Assembly (NCBI RefSeq): GCF_002075795.1
Contig: NZ_CP020472.1
Coordinates: 1,905,001-1,969,000 of the forward strand
From: Shewanella japonica
GTDB taxonomy: Bacteria; Pseudomonadota; Gammaproteobacteria; Enterobacterales; Shewanellaceae
Direction: 5' to 3'
DNA length: 64,000 bases
Made by a program: the position numbers and the translations under genes. The notes beneath the pieces were generated by a model that searched no databases, was not told the origin of the DNA, and saw only the letters and a list, made by a program, of their open reading frames with translations. Within the stretch, counting starts at the first letter, position 1. Every line of letters begins with the position of its first letter. Of the stretch, positions 1 through 7,269 are shown piece by piece.

Positions 1-339
1 GTACCTGATGGTATTTCTTTCATTGACGAGGTGTTAACTCATATACGAACTTGTATGCCGACCCCTCCCAAATTAGAACCCTTTGCGTCAACCATGCATA
101 TGAGTGATCGAAGCCTAAGGCGAAAGCTATCCGCTGCTGGCACGACATATCAAAAGTTAGTCGATCAAGTGAGATGCCAAGCAGCAATTAACCTTATTTT
201 AGCTGATGAACTGCCTATTGAAGAAATTGCTGAAACCCTTGGTTATGGCGATGTTAGTCATTTTAGGCAGAGTTTTAAGCATTGGTTAGGTTATCCTCCT
301 GGACATTTTTTAAGGCTTAACCAGTTACACATGGAGTAA
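1..339 (+). CDS. AraC-family transcriptional regulator, C-terminal part
   Basis: The reading frame is open to the left edge, so this is the 3' end of a longer gene; the GTG at 31 is probably not the true start. The visible 112 residues form an AraC/XylS DNA-binding domain with two helix-turn-helix units. The first surrounds MSDRSLRRKL; the second surrounds IEEIAETLGYGDVSHFRQSF and is followed by the typical aromatic/GYPP ending. The effector-binding N-terminus lies outside the window, so the ligand cannot be judged. It converges with the cytochrome-like lipoprotein gene, only 7 bp separating the stops. Regulation of that neighbour is possible but is inference only. Confidence 0.85.
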   Translation, partial: VPDGISFIDEVLTHIRTCMPTPPKLEPFASTMHMSDRSLRRKLSAAGTTYQKLVDQVRCQAAINLILADELPIEEIAETLGYGDVSHFRQSFKHWLGYPPGHFLRLNQLHME

Positions 340-346
340 TCCCGTT

Positions 347-1573
347 TTACTCACAAAGACCAATGGTCGGTGACATACTGTCTATCCAACGTTTGATTAA
401 CTCTGTTCCCTCGGTATGAATGATTTCTCGCCCTATTGGTGGCATCCTATCTTTTGGCGCATTTAAGCGCTGGCGATAATGAACAATTGAGCGCTCTCCA
501 TTTCCGGGAACAATATCGTAAGCCAAACCATTTGGCCCACCATCCCAGCCTGGAGGTTGCTTACATACACCGTATTCGAATGAGGTATGGTCGACGTTAT
601 AATTCAGTCTTAAACCAGAAATACTGGCAAAGCCGCCCTCGTGATGACAATGAGCACAATTGATATCTAAATAACCTTTGGCACGATTTGTTAAAGAGGC
701 GGAACTATCATGCAAAGGGTATGACTTATCGACTGTGGCGAGTGCCGGCATACTGCTGAGTAACTCTTTTTCAACCCATAAGATTAATTGATTTTGTATA
801 CCCGTTTGTGTTGCTATTTCTCGGTTGAGTAAGTGAGCTTTAAGACCGATAGGACGAATAATACTGGTGTCCAAATGTGTTGTTTGATGACAAATTTTAC
901 ACTCAACTTTACTGGGGATAGCGTAGTCAAAGCTAATGGACTCGCCTTGATTATTAAGCGTATGTGCCACTTTAGCACCTGCAATTATTAATTCGGCTTT
1001 GTCATCTGCCTGCCATTGGTAAGCAAGGGCAGTCCAGCCTGTTTCTCGATGGATTAATAGTCTTGTTTCGATTAACTTTTCGTTATCTTCGCCTGTTGCT
1101 TGTGTATCAAAAGGCAAAGCGAATGTTTTAACTAACACGCTGCCTATTGGCAAATCAAAAACCTGCTCTGGCATGTAAGTTAATTGCTGGTTGTCAGGTA
1201 AGAATAGGAAACGGTATTTACTGGCATAATTGGAGAATAATTCCGTTGATAATTGATATGCTATTCCAGGTTCTGTCGGTGATTGAGTGGGGATACTGGG
1301 GTCGGTAAACAAGCCGTAATCACTTAATTGAGGGCAGTCTTTAGCCATTAACGCCGCCCAATTGACCTCAGTACTGGTTTGCAAACACACATCATCAGAA
1401 TCATCTGGTTGAGCGGGAGTCGTTGGTGTTGAATCTGGGAGTGATGGGGTTGTTGAGCTGATATCTGTGTCACTTGAGTTTGAGCCGCCACATGCAATTA
1501 ATGTGAAAGCGGTCATTATGATTAACAGCTTTATGAATAATTTTTTCTGAATGAATAAAGGACAATGCGGCAT
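347..1573 (-). CDS. Two-heme c-type lipoprotein (TIGR03806-like)
   Basis: This 408-residue protein starts with a lipoprotein signal: a KK-containing n-region, a hydrophobic stretch and a lipobox ending LIAC at about residue 28. A Ser/Thr/Pro/Asp-rich linker to about residue 60 follows. The rest matches the C-terminal half of the next upstream gene, including a shared GYGLF/NLF region, KYRFLFLPD and ETRLLIHRETGW. It carries two CXXCH heme sites (CKICH and CAHCH), so it is probably an envelope-anchored c-type cytochrome-like protein. The family resembles the uncharacterised TIGR03806 group; its substrate or electron partner is unknown. A hairpin separates it from the upstream paralogue, so it may have its own promoter. 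Confidence 0.75.
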   Translation of the reverse strand: MPHCPLFIQKKLFIKLLIIMTAFTLIACGGSNSSDTDISSTTPSLPDSTPTTPAQPDDSDDVCLQTSTEVNWAALMAKDCPQLSDYGLFTDPSIPTQSPTEPGIAYQLSTELFSNYASKYRFLFLPDNQQLTYMPEQVFDLPIGSVLVKTFALPFDTQATGEDNEKLIETRLLIHRETGWTALAYQWQADDKAELIIAGAKVAHTLNNQGESISFDYAIPSKVECKICHQTTHLDTSIIRPIGLKAHLLNREIATQTGIQNQLILWVEKELLSSMPALATVDKSYPLHDSSASLTNRAKGYLDINCAHCHHEGGFASISGLRLNYNVDHTSFEYGVCKQPPGWDGGPNGLAYDIVPGNGERSIVHYRQRLNAPKDRMPPIGREIIHTEGTELIKRWIDSMSPTIGLCE

Positions 1574-1657
1574 CGAGAGTATCCTAGTGTTAGCGGTGGC
1601 TTGAATTGGATGTTGCTGGTTTAATGCAGTGGGTTAATAAATTGCGGATGAAAAGAA

Positions 1658-1680
1658 GAGGATGAAACTCGCTCATCCTC
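1658..1680 (-). terminator. Hairpin after the beta-helix/cytochrome gene
   Basis: A perfect 8-bp stem (GAGGATGA pairing with TCATCCTC) with a 7-nt loop lies just beyond the stop of the upstream minus-strand gene. On the minus strand it is followed by TTCTTTT, a weak U-rich tail. Probably a rho-independent terminator separating the two paralogues. Confidence 0.5.
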
Positions 1681-1697
1681 TATAGATTACTGCTAGT

Positions 1698-4343
1698 CTA
1701 AGAACAAGACGCAGCAGGTAGTCGCTTGATCCATTCGCTAATAAGTGCCACACCTTCATCATGGGACAAGCTACGACCAATTTCTGGCATTCTATCACCT
1801 GGGTCATTGGTCTCCATACGGAAGTGCAAGATACTCTCTTCAGGCTTACCTGGCACAACATCATAGCCTAAACTGCCACCGCCATAGGCAACAGGAGACT
1901 TACACGTGCCGTGCGAGAAACCTGCGTCATCGTCATAACTTCTCCAATACTCTAATTTAAGACCTGTATTAGATGCATTACCTTCGGGGCGATGACAATG
2001 CGCACAGTTAATGTCTAAGTAACCTTTAGCTGCTGCCATGAGTTCAGTATCTGACATTGATGCAATATTTAATTCATCGCCATCTTGATATTCTGGAACT
2101 TTATCTACATCGGCTAAGTTAGGTACCCCTTGCAATATTCCTGCTGCTTGCCATTTAGATAGTTGGTTCATGACGCCATCACTGTAGGCATAATCACGAT
2201 TTAAGTGACGAGCTTTTGGACCAATAGGCATGAATACCGCATTACTGTCGGCATCTGGTTTGAATTGGTGGCATTGCTTACATTGATTCATGCTTGGTAC
2301 TACATAATCAAAGTTTAACATTTCTCCATTATGCGTGACTTGCTTACCTTGGATAGCACCAGCTTTTGCCAACATGGCATCAGATTTATCGGCTTTCCAT
2401 GCATAAGGTAGGGCGCTCCAACCTGTTTCGCGATGGATAAGCAAACGGGTTTCGATCACATCTTCATTCGCAAAGCCGCGGTTATTGGTGTTTTGCGGTA
2501 AGGCAAACGTTTTACTGATGACTGTCCCTACAGGGAAGTCTAAAGACTCATTCTCTGTGTAATCGGCTTTGGTGCCATCAGGTAAATATACAAAGCGATA
2601 TTTAGTGGCATGGTCAGTAAATAAAGGCGTGTTAAGATCGTACGGTAAACCGTTCGAGTTTGGCGACGCTGTTGGGTTGGTCATATCAGCAAATAAGTTG
2701 TAGTCCGATAACTTAGGGCAGTTAGCTTTTAGTAAAGCATCCCAGCTGACGTTATCACCAGATGCAGTACATAGGCTCAGATCCCCATCGCCTTCAAGAC
2801 CACCTTCACCTTCGCCAATAGAGCCGCCTCCACCGATAAGATTTCCGCCATCACAGCCTTCAGTATCATCATCCACACCACAACCAAATATTTCATCGCC
2901 GAAAGTCACAGTGTGAACCGGTAGGCTGACTTGGGCACAATTCATTAAGTCAGTTTGTGTTTTTTCATATAAGACGTCAGCGATGTTCATGTCTGTATTA
3001 CTATTGGCAAATAACCGTCCTAAACTTACATCACCATTTTTTTGGGCACAGACATTATCGCTTCCATCAGGGTTGAATGGCGTTTCTTGTAGCCCTAGGT
3101 ATGCAGCGGTGCCATTATTTGACAACATTTCACCCAAACCATCATATAAAATACCCGGTAATGCGCCATGGGTTAGTACATAAGCTTTGATAATGTCTTC
3201 AATTAAATAACCTTTTGGTTTTTGGCCATAATCTGTGATGACATTGTCATGGATTGAAATATTTCGAGGAGTAGGGCGCCAACCATCATCAATGGCTTGG
3301 CCCGGTTGACCGTAATTTCCGACAAAGGTACTGATATCGGGCTCGGCAATGAAAAAGCTTGAAATGGTGAGACCAACAGTGTCGTGGTTAGTGATTTCGT
3401 TATTGAAAATTTCGACATCATCGGTGGACAACACAATCACCCCTGTGCCGGGTGGTACGATATGAACACCAGCTGGATTAGAGGATGCATTAGCAAAGTT
3501 TAAGGTATTGTTATCGTATACTTTGTTGTTAAAAATACGAACACTTGACCCATAGCGGTGGTTATTAATTGGTAGGTCAAATACTAAAATACCGCCTGTG
3601 TTGCCCATAGCTTCATTGTCATAAACATCAGCATATTTTGAGTTTTCAATTTCAATACCGGCAACGTTTTCTTTTGCTATGTTTCGACGGACAACGATGT
3701 ACTGTGATTGCCCGACATAAATACCGGCATCGGCACTACCTCGTACATAAGTGTCTTCGATTAAAATGTTTTCACACTCTACAGGGTAAAGGCCATAAGC
3801 ACCATTTCCCTCATCTAACTCACCTTCCCATACGGTTGCAAGGCGACGTAAAATAATGCCGTTGGTATTTTTGAGTTTAATACCGTTATTTTTTGCTTCA
3901 TTTACTGATAAGTCTTGAATAATGATGTTGATGGCATTTTGAACGAATATGCCATCACCCGAATTGGCTTCTGAAAAATCTAAAACGGTTTCGTCTTGCC
4001 CATAGCCCATGATGGTAATGTTTTTAGCAAAACTGCCATCGCCGTCGACATCACCATCAAACAATAATGTTGATTCTATTTTAAAATTACCTTTTGGAAG
4101 GACAATGACATCGTTACTCTGGGCATTAATTAAGGCTTCTTGAATACTGATGGTGAGATTATCACCTGCTTCAACCATTATTGCCCCTTCTGGGAAAGTG
4201 GGGCCAGTTTCTGCTGGTGGCTGAACTACGGGTGGGGTTTCGGTAACGGTTGGTTCATCATCTGAACCGCAACCACTTAGGTTTAGCGTAACGGCTGTTG
4301 CTACAAGGGTAGGTACCAGCCAAGGCATTTTCTTGTTGAACAT
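1698..4343 (-). CDS. Lipoprotein fusing a parallel beta-helix to a two-heme c-type domain
   Basis: This 881-residue protein has a lipoprotein signal with lipobox LSGC near residue 25. Residues about 50-430 read as a right-handed parallel beta-helix, with repeated short strands rich in N, G, I and V (for example IIIQDLSVNEAKNNGIKL), similar to the TIGR03805/NosD type. A Gly/Glu/Asp-rich linker lies at about 500-520. Residues about 525-881 match the TIGR03806-like neighbour and carry two heme sites, CKQCH and CAHCH. From memory these two modules are usually separate adjacent genes; here they form one chain. The role is unknown; a surface-anchored redox or polysaccharide-interacting protein is an inference from the architecture. 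GTTGAACAT marks a normal ATG start. Confidence 0.75.
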   Translation of the reverse strand: MFNKKMPWLVPTLVATAVTLNLSGCGSDDEPTVTETPPVVQPPAETGPTFPEGAIMVEAGDNLTISIQEALINAQSNDVIVLPKGNFKIESTLLFDGDVDGDGSFAKNITIMGYGQDETVLDFSEANSGDGIFVQNAINIIIQDLSVNEAKNNGIKLKNTNGIILRRLATVWEGELDEGNGAYGLYPVECENILIEDTYVRGSADAGIYVGQSQYIVVRRNIAKENVAGIEIENSKYADVYDNEAMGNTGGILVFDLPINNHRYGSSVRIFNNKVYDNNTLNFANASSNPAGVHIVPPGTGVIVLSTDDVEIFNNEITNHDTVGLTISSFFIAEPDISTFVGNYGQPGQAIDDGWRPTPRNISIHDNVITDYGQKPKGYLIEDIIKAYVLTHGALPGILYDGLGEMLSNNGTAAYLGLQETPFNPDGSDNVCAQKNGDVSLGRLFANSNTDMNIADVLYEKTQTDLMNCAQVSLPVHTVTFGDEIFGCGVDDDTEGCDGGNLIGGGGSIGEGEGGLEGDGDLSLCTASGDNVSWDALLKANCPKLSDYNLFADMTNPTASPNSNGLPYDLNTPLFTDHATKYRFVYLPDGTKADYTENESLDFPVGTVISKTFALPQNTNNRGFANEDVIETRLLIHRETGWSALPYAWKADKSDAMLAKAGAIQGKQVTHNGEMLNFDYVVPSMNQCKQCHQFKPDADSNAVFMPIGPKARHLNRDYAYSDGVMNQLSKWQAAGILQGVPNLADVDKVPEYQDGDELNIASMSDTELMAAAKGYLDINCAHCHRPEGNASNTGLKLEYWRSYDDDAGFSHGTCKSPVAYGGGSLGYDVVPGKPEESILHFRMETNDPGDRMPEIGRSLSHDEGVALISEWIKRLPAASCS

Positions 4344-4533
4344 AGCATCTCCTGCTTTTTATTATGTCTTCCTACTCCTATCTGTTCCGCCGATGGAGTG
4401 GATACGATTAGATTCGTATGACTCCAACATGCCTTGTTTGTTATTTGTTAATCAATGTGAGATCTGGCCACATTTTTATAACATATGTTTTTTGGTTCTA
4501 TGAATGACTTGTTGTGAAAATGGATTATTCAAC

Positions 4534-4560
4534 AAAAACGACAGCCAATGCTGTCGTTTT
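4534..4560 (-). terminator. Rho-independent terminator of the DUF3083-like gene
   Basis: An 11-bp perfect stem (AAAACGACAGC with GCTGTCGTTTT) with a 4-nt loop lies about 70 bp beyond the stop of the minus-strand gene ending at 4627. T runs on both strands mean it could stop transcription in either direction. Confidence 0.8.
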
Positions 4561-4626
4561 AAATAATCTACTAATTAGCTTACTTTTAAGTTAGATAGAA
4601 GCAATCAGCAATTAAGGTTGCCGATA

Positions 4627-5694
4627 TTACGCTTTATAACTTAAATGCTGATGGAAGCGAACAATCACATCAATGTGTTCTTTATCCATATCAAATTGAT
4701 TGGTGAACTGACGAATCGCATCTTGAACTTGATTCATAAAGCGGCCATAGCCTTCATCTTTTTGGTCTTCTTTAGCTGCGACAATAACAAAGCGGATAGC
4801 TTCAGCAAGCTTAGTGTCATCCCAATGGCAAATAGGGTCTGGTGCTGCATTACTTGGGTCAAAGCCAACCATTTGGAATTCTGCAGTGCTGTTTAGCTGC
4901 TCGTATTTACTGTTTCTGACGAGAGGCACTTTACCATTAGCGACCATGGCAACACGGTTTAATTTATTTTCGCTGGTTGCTTTGATGAAGTGGTCAGCAA
5001 CACGTTGATATTTTTCACCAAAGCTAGTCGCATTTTCTGCTGCTAATTGCTTTTTGATTCGACGTCCCATTGGTAAGCTGACCGTGACGTAGTTAAGCGC
5101 ACTAACCGACTCAGGTAGGTTACACTCACGGCGTTTATAGCGACTATCTACAGCACGTAGTTTGTAAGCATAGGATTCTTTTAAGCCTTTTGCTTTGGCA
5201 AAAAAGTCATAAGAGATGTGCTGGTGGTCTCGTATTTTTGTTGGTACACCTTGAACTGGTAATAGTGGCTTGATCTCAGCTAAAAACTGCTGAACTTTAG
5301 CGTGAAACTCAGCTGAATGACTTCGTAATTCGGTACCTGTTGCAAGAAAAACCACTTTTAGCTTTTTAGCTCGGTAACCAGGCAAAGTATGAAGACGATT
5401 TGCTTCATGATGTGCAGGGTTGTAGAAAAAGCGTAATTGCTCTTCTGTTGTTAAGCAATAAGCCTCACTGTGAAAACGCACCATAGGGAGTTTATCGCTT
5501 GCAACCACATGAACATTAAACAGTTCATATTTATCAGCGACTTGAAAAACCAATTTACTAAACTCTTGATAGCAATTAGTTAAATCACTATATGACGCTA
5601 ATAATTCATCAGTTAGGGTAAAGCCAACAGTAATATATTGATTTTTACGGGTGGCGGTCGGTAAATACACTTTCTTTTGACGACTGACGGACAT
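4627..5694 (-). CDS. Conserved protein of unknown function (DUF3083-like)
   Basis: A 355-residue soluble protein without signal peptide or membrane segment. The opening (SVSRQKKVYLPTATRK) and general character match a protein family common in Shewanella that I recall as DUF3083; no function is known to me. The N- and C-terminal halves look loosely alike: both contain a YxTVxxxL(T/P) strand (ITVGFTLTDEL and VTVSLPMGRRI), a VADKY/VADHF helix and an MVRF or LVR segment. An internal duplication is therefore possible. It has its own terminator and about 185 bp upstream before tesA, so it is probably monocistronic. Confidence 0.65.
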   Translation of the reverse strand: MSVSRQKKVYLPTATRKNQYITVGFTLTDELLASYSDLTNCYQEFSKLVFQVADKYELFNVHVVASDKLPMVRFHSEAYCLTTEEQLRFFYNPAHHEANRLHTLPGYRAKKLKVVFLATGTELRSHSAEFHAKVQQFLAEIKPLLPVQGVPTKIRDHQHISYDFFAKAKGLKESYAYKLRAVDSRYKRRECNLPESVSALNYVTVSLPMGRRIKKQLAAENATSFGEKYQRVADHFIKATSENKLNRVAMVANGKVPLVRNSKYEQLNSTAEFQMVGFDPSNAAPDPICHWDDTKLAEAIRFVIVAAKEDQKDEGYGRFMNQVQDAIRQFTNQFDMDKEHIDVIVRFHQHLSYKA

Positions 5695-5879
5695 AATGTT
5701 TCCTTTTAGCCATAGGGTGTTACCAATTTAGATGACAAGCAAAGTAAGTGCTTTGCATCATTGGTATTTATAACGTTTCAAACAAATCCATTTAACATCC
5801 AGTTTAATCATTAAAGCTTAAAATAAAATTACTTTTTTAGACTTTTTAAGTGATTTTGAATGAAATATTTTAACCTTTG

Positions 5880-6461
5880 TTACTTTTTCAGTGCATTAAT
5901 GATCCAGGGTTGCATCCATTGCGTAATTCGAGGTTGAGCTTCAACATTTGGATGAATGCCATCACGTTGCATTAAGTTAGGGTTTGGTGCTATTTCTAAC
6001 ATGAAAAAAGGCACTAATTCGATATCGAATTCATCAGCTAATTGGTGATAGACATCATTGAACATGCTGGTATATCTTGGACCGTAATTAGGTGGCACCA
6101 TAATCTCTGTTAATAAAACCTTTGCCCCGTTATCTTGAGACAACTCAATGATTTTTGTAAGATTTGATTTCAGCTTATTTGGAGGGAAACCTCGAAGGCC
6201 ATCATTGCCTCCAAGCTCTACGACAACAAGGTCAAATGCGCTTGAGTCCAGTAAGCTTGGGAGTCTACGCAAACCGCCTGCGGTGGTTTCTCCGCTAACT
6301 GAGCCGTTAATAATGTCATGTTCAGGGTATTGATTACGTAACAATTGTACCCAACCTTGCTCTTCCGACATGCCATAACCTGCGCTTAGACTATCACCTA
6401 AGATTAAAATCGTGGCAGCATAGCTAGAAGTTGAAATAAACATTGTTGAAACAACAACCAT
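5880..6461 (-). CDS. tesA: Thioesterase I / lysophospholipase L1 (SGNH hydrolase)
   Basis: This is a periplasmic SGNH/GDSL esterase that hydrolyses acyl thioesters and lysophospholipids. Block I is LILGDSLSAGYG with the catalytic Ser, block III GGNDGLRG, and block V DGIHPN with the Asp-His pair. Sequence and gene order (tesA divergent from ybbA-ybbP) match E. coli. The start is uncertain. ATG 6461 gives a short secretion signal ending SSYA but lacks a basic n-region. In-frame codons upstream encode LSAKRLRS, a much better n-region, but the next ATG is at 6545, inside ybbA on the other strand. A non-ATG start between them is possible. Confidence 0.85.
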   Translation of the reverse strand: MVVVSTMFISTSSYAATILILGDSLSAGYGMSEEQGWVQLLRNQYPEHDIINGSVSGETTAGGLRRLPSLLDSSAFDLVVVELGGNDGLRGFPPNKLKSNLTKIIELSQDNGAKVLLTEIMVPPNYGPRYTSMFNDVYHQLADEFDIELVPFFMLEIAPNPNLMQRDGIHPNVEAQPRITQWMQPWIINALKK

Positions 6462-6510
6462 TAACGCCGCAGAACGCAGGCGTTTAGCCGATAAAAATAA
6501 GAAGGATCGT

Positions 6511-7269
6511 ATGTCGACTACTTTTGCAAATAATTCCAGTGCCATTAACGTTACTAACCTCAAAAAAACAGTGGTGACCCAAGAGGGAGAGCTTACTATC
6601 CTCAATGGCATTAATATGGATGTCAAGCAAGGTGACAGTATTGCGATTCTCGGCCCATCAGGTTCAGGGAAATCAACCTTATTAGGTTTGCTTGCAGCGC
6701 TTGATACACCTACATCTGGAGAAATACTCCTTGATGGACAGGCGTTGTCGGGATTAAACGAAGAATAAAAAGCGGCACTTAGAAAACAAAAAGTCAGCTT
6801 TATTTTCCAGTCTTTTATGTTAGTCGACACGCTTACAGCGTTAGAAAATGTCATGCTACCAGCAGAACTTGCTGGCGTGGCTCAAGCTCGTGAAAAAGCC
6901 GAGCAGATGCTCGAGCGGGTCGGGCTTTCTCATCGTTTGACACATTTACCAAAACAATTATCTGGCGGTGAGCAGCAACGTGTAGCGATCGCTCGTGCGT
7001 TTATTTGTGAGCCCAAAGTATTATTTGCAGATGAGCCGACAGGAAACCTGGATAGTGCTAATGGCGACAAAATCGCAGACATGTTATTTGCCTTAAACCA
7101 AGAAAGTGATACCACGCTGGTATTAGTGACTCATGATTTGGAGTTAGCCAAACGTTGTAAGCGACAATTAGTGATGGAAAGTGGTCATTTATCAGAACCA
7201 AATGCTGAGTCAGGTACCTCTGGGAGCCATGTTAATCATGCTGACGAGATTTCTGAGGAGGTTAGCTAA
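6511..7269 (+). pseudogene. ybbA: YbbA-type ABC transporter ATPase, interrupted by in-frame TAA
   Basis: The frame reads as a full-length YbbA/LolD-like ATPase with one in-frame stop at 6766-6768 (after residue 85, ...LSGLNEE). Upstream lies Walker A GPSGSGKST. Downstream, in the same frame, lie the Q-loop FIFQSF, the signature LSGGEQQRVAIARA and Walker B VLFADEPTG. The E. coli homologue has a sense codon at this point (MDEEARAKLR aligned to LNEE*KAALR), so one base change explains the stop. A restart at ATG 6817 would lack Walker A. A good AAGGA ribosome site precedes 6511. The stop of ybbA overlaps the start of ybbP. Alternatives are a sequencing error or stop-codon readthrough. Confidence 0.85.

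Noticed and set aside
436..663. Plus-strand frame opposite the two-heme lipoprotein
   Set aside because: Fully antisense to a well-supported gene with heme motifs; no ribosome site or family resemblance.
6546..6854. N-terminal extension of tesA into ybbA
   Set aside because: The extension is the exact antisense of the ybbA Walker A region and has no SGNH features.
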